From assembly GCA_023634235.1 (NCBI GenBank), contig JAMKCF010000003.1:3438958-3502957 (forward strand): a DNA stretch of 64,000 nucleotides. Direction: 5' to 3'. Of this stretch, positions 1 through 11,310 are shown piece by piece. How positions within the stretch are numbered: position 1 is the first letter of the stretch; the number at the start of each line of letters is the position of its first letter. Both the position numbers and the translations under genes were made by a program. The notes below the pieces were generated by a model that saw only the letters and a list, made by a program, of their open reading frames with translations, did no database searches and was not told the DNA's origin. This DNA comes from Pisaster brevispinus. Taxonomy: Eukaryota > Echinodermata > Asteroidea > Forcipulatida > Asteriidae.

Positions 1-3000
1 TGTGTTAAGAAAGTATGTAATCAAAGTAACCTACCCTGTATACTACATTATTAAACTTTGGATTGGACAAGCTTTGGACTCAACATGAACCAATTCACGT
101 CCAGTTATATGTAGTGCATTGAAGCAGTCCATACGTGTTAAAAAAAATTGATGTTCAAAAGTTTGTACAAACACTCTAAAATGAAGCTACGAAAGCTACC
201 TACTTGTACCTCTATTATACGTGGAGGTATAAAAAGCTTCTGTTCCCCATGCCTGCATGTACACACATGTACTGTACAGTATACACTTCATGCATAACAT
301 GTGCACCTACATTCTGGCATTATTTTTTTAGCACCTTGTATAGTTAATTGTTATAAATAATAAACTATTCAAAGCCATCAATTTCAAGGTTGGCACAGCC
401 AAACTTACTATGCAAAATACTTAATGTAGTATGTCTTTCTGATATTCACCGGGCAGTGGTGTAATTGGGGGTGGGGGGGGGGGGGGCAACAAGACCTCTG
501 AACTTACTTGTCTGATGGTGAGTTACCGGCCTGATGTGACACTACCTTTGGGCTTGTGGGCCTATATGTACTTACAGGTACGTTCTGTTAACTTGTGCTA
601 ATCTTCTAATCTACATTTTCAAGAAGACATGTTTGATTTATTGTAAACAACACTCAAACACTTCACTTCAACTTTGATCACAGCGTGTATAAGGAAGTAC
701 CTGTAGTGTAAATACTCATTGTAGCCTACAGAAAAGATTGAGGAACTGTAAATTCTGAAACTGCTCACTTTTTTGTTCTGTCACAGTTCCGTTCTTACAA
801 GTAAAATTGCTTAATAAGTTGAGTATTCGTCATAAATAACCACAACCATGACAAGGTTACTGTCACATTCTTTCCTTATTATTGCATAGTAAAAGCAAAG
901 TATAAAGTGAAAGCTCGCTGATAATGTTTATATTCTACGTGTAGTTCAAATCACTCTTCAATAAAAACTTCCAACATGATAAAGTCAAGGACAGGTCGAT
1001 TGACAAACAAAACATTTCACTAAAACTTGACCAGGTACTGTAACTTGATGCAGTAATTCGCAGTCAGGTTTTATGGTGTGTTTATTGAAAAGTAGTTGGC
1101 ATTTGCAAAGCGCCCCCACATGCAGTGGCTTGCCCTGTCGTGCTGCACCGGCTCACTATAGGCCTACTAATACTATACTATTTCCATGCTAGCTATAACA
1201 ATGACGCACATGCCGACTGTAGTGTATACATGTAAGCGTTCAAGCAAGTGTTTAAAATACATAGACTGCAGGACTTGCAATCACAACAAGGTTGTGGGTT
1301 CGAATCCTGCCAAACTATCTGCTGATTTCACAATAAATATAATTCAAGTATTGTTGTCTAATTACTGAATTTGTTGATTTGTGTAATTCATCGTTAAACT
1401 AAAGTTTGGATGCAAGAGATTTTGCGTTTATGCCCCCTTGTGGAAACTTTGCCAAGTTCCCTTGTTGGGAACATCATCTAAACAAACAAACAAACAAACA
1501 AACATACTGTGTACTGAGCCTGCGTAACTGTGTTGTACCTACACATGTACTGTAAAAAGGTCCGTTAAGGCTCAGAATTGCCTTTGCCAAAAATAAATGT
1601 GTATTCTCGTGGTTGTGTTTTTCAAATACATGCAACACAGTACAGAATCTGATGGAGCAGAACAGTGCAGGCAGGCTGAAAAACAGCTGATTGGGGAGGT
1701 TAACAAATCAGTTTGTAGACTGCGCAGATAAAAAATACAAGAGAAATGACATGAACATCTCCAACATTAGCCAAAATGTCAGAGTCAATGATAATGGACC
1801 TTAATCTGCCCTGTAACAAGGATGAGTATTTATTTATCTGATTCCTACATCCGTAACGACGTTGGCATTCCAGCTAAGGGATAAAGAAAAACATTTCAAG
1901 GGAATTGTGGTCATCATAGCAGGCCTGTACATGAAATTTGAATTCTTACCCAGTTACTGCACACGTGTGCGTGCTGGCCATAGATCTGATACATGTATGT
2001 CCAGCGCCCGCACTCATGCAGTGACTGAATTAGCGTTCATAAAATGTACAGCCACTAGCCTGCTACATGTATGATCATGGCACCAGTTCCCCTTTAAGCT
2101 GGTATCTACAGTTAGAACAGGGCTCTACATGTAGTTGAGCGTCGTTGTACGAGGTTGCAAAACTACACTGCATCAACCCCACGGTATTTTATGTGCAGTT
2201 CGTGCATGTGTAATTCCAGCTGCATTGTGCAGTTTGTGCAGGAGTGATTCTTAGTGCTAGGCAAGCTGGTGGTGAAGCGGATGTGCTAATGTAAAGAGCC
2301 TTACACAAAGCTATGGGTGGGAGGGATTAGAGAATGATCAAATCTCATTCTTTAAAAAATAATTGTAGGTTCTTTCCCTTTTGGGACACAAGTTTTGCTT
2401 TCAGTTTACATTTTTTTGGTAACATGTAGCCTACATGTTTATGTATGCAGAATCAACACACTAATATATATATATTCATAATCTCTCTGTGCTTATTAAT
2501 GTGAAGAAAAAAAAACTTTGGAAAGTTTTGATTGCATTTAAAAAACAAATTTTGGCTGTAATTAATCCATGTTCCCACCTTTCTTTTTTTCAAATATTTT
2601 TGCCAAAGATTTACACACAGTGGCAATGGACCTTTCCAAAGAAATATGCAAATTGACACCAGGCATACTCAATGATGCTACTGGTTGGCAAAATGAGGGA
2701 ACATCGCACCTTTTTGTATTCGGCTGAGGCGTTGTGATGCATTTGTGCGTCTGTCTAGTACACAACTCTATGCCCTTTGCCAACCAATAGAGTCTGAGCG
2801 TATTTCATGGGAAAGGCTTATTAATTTTTTATTGGGAAAAATTTGCGTACAACTTACACATGATTTATTAATTAATTGACAATGCAAGTGTTAATACAGA
2901 GTTGACTGAGCGATAGATTACTCAACATACATGTAGCCTGAAAAATTTCAAATTGTCATTATGAAAATAGAGTAAAAAACAAAAACAAATTATAAATATG

Positions 3001-3055
3001 GAAATGTTTATTTGATTGAATCTATAATTCATCATCTTCTTTTTTGATGTGGCAG
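1..3055. other. Intron or upstream sequence of SH2B
   Basis: No exon was recognised. The stretch holds a 14-base G run (473-486), a CAAA-tailed SINE (about 1240-1504) and several TACATGTA palindromes. The SH2B exon at 3056 needs two bases from an earlier exon, so at least the right part is intron. Confidence 0.6.
1240..1504 (+). mobile_element. tRNA-derived SINE with CAAA tail, copy 1
   Basis: A pol III B-box-like GGTTCGAATCC (1297-1307) is followed by a body containing CTGATTTCACAAT and GTTCCCTTG. It ends in CATCTAAACAAACAAAC, an (AAAC)n tail. The minus-strand element at 34119-34385 shares head, body and tail in the same order, which defines a family. The left edge is approximate. Confidence 0.75.
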
Positions 3056-3162
3056 GAGACCCTTACCTAGCGTGCCTCAGTTGCCTGATCTACCATCCTC
3101 CACTTCCACCCAGAACTTTTTGAGACCCAAACCAAATCTCACGGTGCAAATCCCACAATCAG
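3056..3162 (+). CDS. SH2B: SH2B exon a (linker)
   Basis: The exon follows a TTTTTTGATGTGGCAG acceptor and ends at CAG|GTAAGA. One base completes the previous codon, then 35 codons read [15 protein letters not shown]...[16 protein letters not shown], and one base is left over. That phase matches the next exon. A degenerate copy of its 3' half lies in the following intron near 3474-3530. Confidence 0.8.
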
Positions 3163-6100
3163 GTAAGAACTTTCCTCCAACAACTTCTCCAAACAAAACC
3201 CCGGTGAGTCCTTGCCTCCAAGAACGTTTGTAAAGTTGGGATCTGAATAAACCAAGCAAATCTCTCCTCCAGGAACTTATAAAGATTGTACCAATCCTTA
3301 GGGACCAATCCTCGGGGATCAGTTAATTCTCTTCACCCCAAGAACCTCAAACTTTTGAGAACTTTTTAGAAGTTGAGTCCCTACCTAACAAACCTCAGAC
3401 AAATTTCTCCTCCAAGAACTTCTTAAGACTAAACCCTAGGTTGAAATTGAGAGGATCGGTTAACCCTCTTTGCCACAACTTCTTGAGACCGAAACTAAAT
3501 GTCACACTGCAAATCCCACAATCAAGTAAATGCTTTTGTCAAAAAACTTCTCCAACTAAAACTGCAGTTACTAAATCCAAACTCGGGTAAATCCTTGCCT
3601 CCAAATTTCTTTTTGAGCAGTTGAGATCCTAACAACCCTCAGACAAACTCCCAGAATTTCTTGAAACAATACCAAACTCAAAGTTGCAGTTCCAAAGATA
3701 ACTCAACGCTCTTCAGCTGTTTTGAAAACTAGAGGATAGAAATGAGTTTACTTTCTTTGTAAATTGGTAACATGGATATGTTTTTGATTTTTATCAGATT
3801 CAAATGGTCCAAATTCAAGGAGTCCCTTGACACCAGAGCATTCCATTGAGGGTTTCTCCAGTCGAGATCCAAGTCCCCCTTCATCCCCACCACCGCAGGT
3901 ACCTCCCAGACGTCGGCATGGCAACAGTCTGGATCGGTTGCCTAGTGGCAGCTCAGATGTACCAACAACCCCTGAAATGCCTATGCATACTCAATCACGA
4001 TTGCAAGGTTAGTATTTGAGACCATGTATTAAGAGGCAGCTATGAGCATTGGATAACTTGTTGAAAATACTTCCTTTTTTTTTTATTGCGAAGGTTCCAA
4101 CACAATCGTAGAGCAGTAATCTTGTGTACCTTCAGTACAAGTCTGTAATTTTTACCCAACATAAGTGGAAATAAAAAGTGGTGTGTCGTGGCCGAGCAGT
4201 CTAGTCCACCGAACCCAATTTCTGGTGTTGCCAGCAGCAGCGTGTGGGTTCGAATCCCGGTCACAACACTTGTGCCCTTGAGCAAGGCACATAACCGTAG
4301 TTGCTTCAAAAAAGGTGGGAAGGTAGTGCATTCTGCTCTACCAGCCAGGCTTCTAGTGAATGATACCCATGCCTACATCCTTACGGACTGTGAAGGGGTA
4401 ACCCTGTTTCAGCCCAAGGAATAGGTAGCAATGTGTCCCTGGTGACAGTTGATTTGGCTCGACAGCCCAAATCAGTTAAGTGTACATGTACATGTAGCCC
4501 TCACCTGGAAGTGACTGTCCGGCCTTGTGATGTTAGGAGATTTCTCATAAATTAAAAAAAACCAACACTTTTTTAAAAGTTTGGTGCCCTGTTCAGAGTG
4601 TTTATAAAGTTGAAATAGCTAGTTAAACTATGGAGCGTTCGGCTGACACATAGATGAACTATGGTTAAGTTTAGTTGACTCTAGTCACCCACCCAAACCT
4701 GCTCCTTTTTGAACTACCCATTATTTGTGACCTAACTTGCGAATTGATTAGAGAAACAGTGCTCTTGGGCTAGGTTTATCCAGTTGAACTAGCCAGTCAA
4801 ACCACAAAGTTTGGCTGACATCTAGATCATCATCATGGTGACGTCCGCGCGCGTGCAGTGCACGGGCCTTGCTGAGATGGACTATGGTTTTAAGTCTAGT
4901 TGACTCGGTCACTCGCCCAAACTTGCATCAGTTCCTTTTGGACTTTTGGGAAAGGCTCTTTGTATCTTTATTCACACACCCTGATCAAGTTGGCAGCAAC
5001 ATAGATTCTATTTGAGAGGTTTTTGTTAAAATGAAATTTAAACCACACCAGCAAAATACTGTTATCATTTGATGTCAAACCAAACAAATGGCAGGAAGGT
5101 AGTCCCATTTACTTTGACATGCATAAACATGTTTCTTTCGGGATTGTTCGTGCTCGTTTCATAGTGCCTTGTGACTTGTATGTACAAAACTGAAATGGAA
5201 AAGTGGGCGATTCAGTACATTACAAACTTTGTTTACATATTACATGATTTATGTACTTAAGTGGACATTACTAATTAATAATGAGGAGGGTATTTCAAAT
5301 TTGTGGATTTTTAATGAATGAGATCACCATGTCGATCCTCTTTTCATAGTACCTGTACATGTTCCACAATTTCCAAGAAGGGATTATTTACATCGTTATG
5401 GTTCGATTATCACTTTTCAAACACTAGTTTTAATTTCTCCACCATCAGTTCTTTCTTTTACATGACTGGTCTTTACATGTAGCCTTGGGAAACAAGAGTG
5501 TGCCACTCAATTGCCATTTTTATGTGCAGTGAAACTTGCAAGTGTACGGTGAACTGTACAATTGTACATGATGTGTAATGCAATTAGCTTAATTTCCACC
5601 CAATCTGCCGTATGTACAGATGTCTACCTCATTCCTTTGCACATGTTTTTTTCTGTCAGACACGGAGGCACAAATCCAATGCATTAGTTCCACCCACCTG
5701 CTTCTGATTGTGGCTCACGCATGCTGATACAGATATTTTCCAGGAAGAGATTTTTACAGGCCAACGACATGTGCAATCATGTATGAGAACTTGTACGTGG
5801 GTTGCGTACATGTAGTGTGCACACTGGAACTTATATTGCCATTGACATACATTAGTCTCAATCTGTGGACACTCAAACACTCTATGTGCTATACAAAACG
5901 CAAGACAATACAAACATGACAAAGTTACAGTGTACAATATATACATATTGTACAAAGTTATGCGCATAGACCGTGCAAGTCTCGCGCGTATTCGAACATT
6001 TTGGGACCCACGTACATTGCTTTAACACATGCGCCTTAACAGGTTCAAATGTTCTAATACGCGCGAGACTGGCACATATTACATGTATACACGTGTTTAA

Positions 6101-9100
6101 TGGCCCCGTAAATCAAGGACTTTTCTGTTTTTAGCGGCCCTCCCATTGGTTTTGTACATGAAAGCAAAGCGAGGACGTCATCGCATTCGCTAAACACCCA
6201 GATCCTTTTTGTTAAAGTCCTCGGTTTCACTGGGTAGACACCCCCATGTACTTCCACCATGTTGTTAAACAATTTTAAACAAGATTTGTTTCTTCTGTCT
6301 TTCAAAGGTCAAACTTTTTGTATGTTTCACAATGTACGGGGTACAAACAAATGTACAAACGTGTATTCAATTTCCACTCTCAAAGGCATGCAATTTTTTA
6401 GCTGATCAGCTGATTTCCTTGTTTCTTCAAAGAAAACAGTGCCATAGAAAATAGAAAACACGTATTTGCTTGATGGTCATTTCCTGTTGTTTTGCAGTTT
6501 CATGTCTGAGTTCTGCATGTACAAAATACCTTCAGGTGTTTCAATCAATGTTTGATGTTTTTAAAAAAGATGTCTCAATAAACAATTTGTTTAAACCGGC
6601 GCCTGATTTGTAATTGTATCAAGGGGGATTTGTTGAGTTAAGGCAGCTGCTGGACTAAATTGAATTGACCGGAGTATAACCAAAGTGACTTATGAGTTGT
6701 CTATTGGTGTGATTAAAATTTGACAATAAAAAGCAGAAAATAATTATTATGACTTGACCATCACACTTGAACAGAAGTGGAGTCACCTTTGGCATACATG
6801 TACATGTGTAAAAGAGTCAATATGATCAACTTAACTTTGAAAGGCAATGAAGACATTTGTAAAATTGTTGTCATATCGCCTTCAGATTTGATTAAGGAGC
6901 AGCTTTTAAAGATCTTGTTTTGGTTCATGCAGGAAAGTGCACTTTAACTTGCACTACATGTACATGTAGGTCACTGGATGTCATTCATGTATGAATACAC
7001 ACACTCTACCTGTATTATTCATATCCTGTGGTATGGTATTCAAAGTGTATCAAGCCAGAGTACAAGTGACAGTTAGAAAGGCACGTCGTCTTAACAGATC
7101 GCTGAAGATATAACTTCATGCCTTGGCAATACTGCACAAGCTGTGTGCCCTAAGCTGTGTGGCTAGGCTGTTTCCGTAGGGTAATGGCTTTGCCTGCTAC
7201 TCATTTCTTGTAAAAAAGCAAAGGAGTCATATTGACAGCTTTTGGAGAGGGGACCCACAGGAACCCTGTGAGAAAGTTCTTACCACCTAACTTTTTTCCA
7301 GAAAAGCTTAACTCCCAGAAAAAATATACACACACTAAATTGAAAGTACAAAATGCTCTGCAGTTACGAGTTGTGATAAAAAATCTGAGCGCTTTTATTC
7401 AAACTGTTAAAGAAAAACTTACATTAACATGAAGTACATTGTAACATTACCAATCTGGAAGTTACACTGCATACATGTACATGTAGGCCTTCCTCTTGTT
7501 ACATGTTATGCCTGATTTATATCAAACATGTCAAACTTCCCTATTTATGTAGCTGTACATGTACTTACGCATGGTAATATACTGGCCTCCATCATGTTCT
7601 TGTACGTGTAACAATATAGTGAGAAAATAGAATTAGCTGTTGCAAACTGCCTACCAACCAAAAGGATCTATTGGTTTAATTGGAAAAAACGTTAATGGCC
7701 TGACATTTTAACCCGAGCAGAGTCTTTCTCAAAGGGTAAATGACAACACAACACACGTAATCATGTGTTTTGTTGTTGTTTAGCCTTCAAGAAAGACTAC
7801 GTCAGGCCATTAACTACTTTTTGTAATAATATTATGTTTACATCCCTGTAAATTTACTTCTCTAGTACACATGTACTACAGGTACAGTGTACCAATTAAA
7901 AGGGAAATAGTGGAGCCCTTTTTTGAGTAATTAAATGTTATGCAAACAGAGACCAGGACAAAGTTTTTGATATGAGTTCATTACATTTTTCTGTTTGTTA
8001 TAATAACATACATGTACATGCACTTGTTTACTGTACTACATGTACTATGCTATTATTTGCAGCATGATATTATCCTGCTTTGATCTGATTTCCGATTTAC
8101 ATACTTACAGTGACTTACATGTACATGTATTGCACAAAACATGTACAACATTCTCAATTTTGGGATTAAACAAATTCATCTAACAGCATATGTATCTCTT
8201 AAGAACATGATTTGTTTGACTTTTTGTTTTGATTTAAACTTATAGATGGATCAAATCAAAACTTGAACCAAGCCTCAGACCCAATGGCCTCAACATCGGA
8301 ACACCTCCTGAACGAGTACCCATGGTTTCATGGTACTTTATCTAGGGTGGATGCAGCGCAGCTAGTCCTTCAAGGAGGTAACACAAGACATGGCGTATTC
8401 CTGGTCAGACAGAGTGAGACAAGACGTGGGGAGTGCGTGCTGACGTTCAACTTTCATGGCAGACCAAAGGTGAGAGCCTAGTGATGAAGAGAGAAGTCTT
8501 TGGGATGGATGCATATTATGACAGAGGTTTGGGGTTCATATACATGTAGCACCTCTTAAGACATGTACATGTGTAGGGGCTTAGAAAAGGTTGTTAACTT
8601 CTTTACTGATGAGCCAGCAGGACTAGTTAGCTTGTTGTTCCTCTACTCTGCAAGCTTTTTCACTTTTCCATTATTTTTCCTGATTTCAGGATTTTCTTTT
8701 CAAGTGTACTCAGAGACTTAAAATCTTCTTGAAAGAAGTACATGTAAGCAAGAAAGGAATAGTCCACATTGTATCCAAACCAGTAGTTCTGTGTGATGCA
8801 GAGTCTGTAAACCTCCTGAATTGTAACGTCTGGGTTCTGGGTCTAGAGTGAAGGGGAACCCAGGCCCACAGGAAGTTTAACTTTCAGGAAGTTTAACATT
8901 TGTCCGATCTGATATCTGTGTAAGGTTTCCTTTCAAACTTTCATTGAATGGGACTTGAATTTGAAGTCATACACCTGTACTGCATGCACTGTATGTACGA
9001 ACAATCTGTGCTGGCAATGGTTTATGTGTGGCCTTTGGGAAGCAATGAACTAGCCAGCCAGACTACTTTGACATAATTTTTACTGGTCCTCAAGTGTTTT

Positions 9101-10759
9101 AACTGTCCAATTTGGCTAGCAGGGCCCAATTTCATAAAGCCTGTAAGCACAAAAACTTGCTAAGCACAGACAAATCTTGCTTAGCAGGAACATGTTACCA
9201 GCCAACATTCCATAAAGTTTACATTGTTGCCACTCGTACCCCGCTCATTTCTTGCTACATGTAAGTGAAGGAATTTGGTAAGCAGAATTTTCGTTATAAA
9301 ATTGGGCCAGACTAGGATTGGGCTACATGTACATGTATGGCTAGGACTATTTTTAAGGGTGTTGCTAAGGAAGTCCTATACCTCAACGCATGATGACGCA
9401 GAAATCTAGCTGCAGCCAGAGCTGTTTCCGCTAATTCGGACACAGCCTTTTAAAGGAGAACGCTGACCAAACTGATCGAACGTACATGTAGAGTTAGTAC
9501 ACTATTCAGAGCCAATACAAATTTTTGGATATACTATTAACAAAGTGCGTGTACAACTACACCTCTGTGTTGCAAGTATTTTCACCCACAGATAATGACA
9601 GAGTTTTAAATCCTGTTGACACACCGGTGTGAAAGTGGAAATTTATTACTTGTGTGTAATTTACTGCGGTTTCTATAGGAGCCAAATGTATACACGTGGG
9701 CCATTCCAGCGTCACTCGCATTTCACTTATTTGCATCCTTTTACAATCTTAGTGATGTAGTATTTACAATACTGGGAAACAAATGAAAATGCATATAAAG
9801 TAGTAAATTTTTTAAGCCAAACATAACTAGGAAGAAACGTGACACATTTCATAGAAAACGATAAAGACTTGACTAAAAAAGTTTATATCCTGGTCCCATG
9901 TACCTATTAGCAATAACTTAAAAATGAAAAGGAAGTTCAGAAATAAATTTGTTTTTTGGGGGCCATGTCCCTGTTTGCATGGAATTGCCCACGTACAGTA
10001 TGATCCTTTGGCTATTTTTTGTTGAGTATTGTTGATTTCCAAGATGGTTGAAACTGACACACACCAGGTGTGCCCTTTTAATACATTTACTGTAAATGTT
10101 TGTTTCATACCTGTATGTTTATAACCAGATTTCCCTTCTTTTTCTTCTTTCATCTTCAGGGATGTCAGAGAAATTAATTTGTAACAAGTGCATACATTTT
10201 CATGGTGTGTCATTCTTTTGACCTTATAGGTTGTTTACGCTCGTAATTTTCAATCATGGTGCCAGGTTGTTTCATACATGCTGTAGTAACTAGGTAGCTT
10301 GGATCCATTGTCCAAAACTTGCCTGCAAAAAAACTAATCACTTTTTAAATTTTGTGCCTACAGCATTTACGCATGACTCTGGATGGAAGCGGTCGATGCC
10401 AAGTCACACACATGTGGTTTGAAAGTATTTTTGACATGCTGGACTACTTTCGCTCACATCCCATACCACTGGACAGCAGAGATGGTGCAACCCAACCAGA
10501 CGTCACACTGACCGAATTTGTCCCTAATGCACAGTCTGTCAGCACACCAAGCACCCCTCTTACACCCCAAACGCCTGATGGGGCCAACAGAGGCCTTGGC
10601 ACCTCCAACTCTCTCATGATTTCAAATGAGTTCTTGGGATCCGGCAGCCAGTTTTCCTTGTCCATGAATTCGGCCGGTCAGTCGCCTTCTCCACTGGATG
10701 GTCAGAATGGCCATCGGTCATCGGCAAGGGCAGTACGGAATCAGTATTCATTTGTTTAA
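3056..10759 (+). CDS. SH2B: SH2B-family adaptor protein, 3' part of gene (four exons)
   Basis: This is a spliced gene with exons 3056-3162, 3798-4007, 8246-8469 and 10364-10759; the phases agree and give 311 codons before a TAA. The first two exons encode a Pro/Ser-rich linker with SH3-ligand-like stretches ([16 protein letters not shown]). The last two encode a full SH2 domain: YPWFHG start, the phosphotyrosine-binding [12 protein letters not shown] strand with its Arg, then HLRMTLD and [15 protein letters not shown]. The protein ends in [10 protein letters not shown], matching the C-terminal tyrosine motif of SH2B/APS proteins. Members of this family are cytoplasmic adaptors for receptor tyrosine kinases and JAK2. 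The N-terminal dimerisation and PH regions are not in the window, so the gene begins to the left. Invertebrates often have a single SH2B-type gene, so no vertebrate paralogue number is assigned. The linker is little conserved, so the exact start of the first exon is slightly less certain than the SH2 exons. Confidence 0.93.
3163..3797 (+). repeat. Intron with degenerate tandem copies of the preceding SH2B exon
   Basis: About 3474-3530 repeats the 3' half of exon 3056-3162. It can be read [15 protein letters not shown], with a GT at the equivalent donor (CAA|GTAAAT). The following intron sequence (CTTCTCCAA, CCTTGCCTCC) is repeated too. A weaker third copy starts near 3651 (CAGAATTTCTTGAAACAA). 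Other parts, such as GGATCAGTTAATTCTCTTC against GGATCGGTTAACCCTCTT, show the whole intron is a degraded tandem array. Confidence 0.75.
3798..4007 (+). CDS. SH2B: SH2B exon b (proline-rich linker)
   Basis: The acceptor is TTTTTATCAG and the donor is CAAG|GTTAGT. The reading frame is open for 70 codons and is rich in Pro, Ser and Arg, with [15 protein letters not shown] a candidate SH3-binding stretch. It begins and ends with one-base splice phases that match its neighbours. Confidence 0.85.
4183..4535 (+). mobile_element. SINE with a tRNA-Ser/Leu-like head
   Basis: Positions 4183-4269 look like a tRNA with a long variable arm: A-box-like TGGCCGAGCAGTC, B box GGTTCGAATCC, and ends that pair as an acceptor stem at six of seven positions. 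The body has CCTTGAGCAAGGCAC, which resembles the conserved core of V-type SINEs as I remember it. The 3' edge is approximate. Confidence 0.8.
4610..4945 (+). repeat. Diverged two-copy direct repeat with small insertion
   Basis: About 4610-4720 and 4778-4945 share, in order, GTTGAA-TAGC, GGCTGACA, ACTATGGTT, AGTTGACT, CACCCAAAC/CGCCCAAAC and CCTTTTTGAACT/CCTTTTGGACT. The second copy holds about 48 extra CG-rich bases, bounded by AGAT on both sides. Confidence 0.6.
5973..6075. repeat. 103-bp near-perfect hairpin, MITE-like
   Basis: The ends are inverted repeats of about 29 bases (GTGC-AGTCTCGCGCGTATT and its complement) with one or two mismatches, around a loop of about 45 bases. No coding capacity. 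It is probably a small non-autonomous DNA element. Confidence 0.65.
7691..7814. mobile_element. MITE with GTTAATGGCCTGAC inverted ends
   Basis: The left end GTTAATGGCCTGAC and the right end GTCAGGCCATTAAC are exact inverted repeats. Inner parts (AGTCTTTCT and AGAAAGACT) also pair. It is 124 bp and non-coding. Confidence 0.65.
8246..8469 (+). CDS. SH2B: SH2B exon c (N-terminal half of SH2 domain)
   Basis: The exon lies between an AAACTTATAG acceptor and an AAG|GTGAGA donor. It encodes [17 protein letters not shown] and [12 protein letters not shown], including the invariant Arg of the phosphotyrosine pocket. The segment is close to vertebrate SH2B SH2 domains. It ends in phase 0. Confidence 0.95.
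8470..10363. other. SH2B intron
   Basis: The intron splits the SH2 domain after RPK. It carries one MITE of the CCCAATTTCATAGAGC family (9122-9308) and further TACATGTA motifs. No exon is recognised. Confidence 0.7.
9122..9308. mobile_element. MITE, CCCAATTTCATAGAGCTGC family, copy 1
   Basis: Starts GGGCCCAATTTCATAAAGC and ends AAAATTGGGCC, an imperfect inverted repeat. The interior has TTGCTTAGCAGGAA and TTACCAGCCAA, shared with the copies at 13.2-13.6, 19.0-19.4 and 60.8-61.0 kb. Confidence 0.75.
10364..10759 (+). CDS. SH2B: SH2B terminal exon (C-terminal half of SH2 domain and tail)
   Basis: It follows a GTGCCTACAG acceptor. It completes the SH2 domain ([34 protein letters not shown]) and continues with a Ser/Thr/Pro-rich tail ending in NQYSFV and TAA. 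The C-terminal tyrosine context matches the site that recruits Cbl in APS-type members (family knowledge). Confidence 0.95.
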   Translation, partial: HLRMTLDGSGRCQVTHMWFESIFDMLDYFRSHPIPLDSRDGATQPDVTLTEFVPNAQSVSTPSTPLTPQTPDGANRGLGTSNSLMISNEFLGSGSQFSLSMNSAGQSPSPLDGQNGHRSSARAVRNQYSFV

Positions 10760-11231
10760 ACATGGTTTCAATTGTTTGTGCGCAACAAATTGGCTTAAAG
10801 AAGCAGACCTTTCTGAAAGGTCAAAGGTCATTTGAAACACTCTTGAATATGCAGAGTATCCCATTGAGGATAACTATTGACATGAAAATGGCTTTAACTA
10901 ATCATGTAGCAGTGCATAATGCATGTTTTTGTCCATACGTTAATTGTGTCGCCCTTCGATATGCTACATATTTAAAAACTATTAGATTAATTTTGAGTTT
11001 TTTTGTAAGATACTCTGCAAAAGGTAAAGGCATTTCAGCTTTTGTGAATCATTGAAATTGAAAATAATATTAAAAAGTCGCATCCCCTTAAGGTGATCCC
11101 TTGGCTACCGCTTCCCAGGTTGTATCGTAAACTTGGGTGTGATCCCTGGCTACACGGCAGCTTACGGTTGAATGGCTTCTGACTGGCACCCCCTAACAAA
11201 GATATTGACTAATAGGGAGACTGCCAACATA

Positions 11232-11310
11232 GGGCTGGATAGCTCAGTTTGTAGAGCGCCGGTACGTTAATCCAGAGGTCGTTGGTTCAAGTCCCGCTCC
11301 AGTAAATTTT
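11232..11310 (+). mobile_element. tRNA-like SINE fragment (Asn-type)
   Basis: GGCTGGATAGCTCAGTTTGT is an A-box region and GGTTCAAGTCCC a B box. GTT sits where the anticodon would be. The stems carry several mismatches, notably in the T arm, so this is a SINE rather than a working tRNA gene. Confidence 0.65.

Larger units (their letters stand above)
4008..8245. other. SH2B intron
   Basis: This 4.2 kb intron contains a SINE (4183-4535), a duplicated segment (4610-4945), a 103-bp inverted-repeat element (5973-6075), a MITE (7691-7814) and many TACATGTA palindromes. No further exon is seen. Confidence 0.7.

Noticed and set aside
1285..1310. Possible tRNA gene at the GGTTCGAATCC motif
   Set aside because: No complete cloverleaf; the match to the element at 34.3 kb and the AAAC tail show a SINE. 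The heads at 4183, 11232, 26796 and 50925-51010 are rejected as tRNA genes for the same reason.
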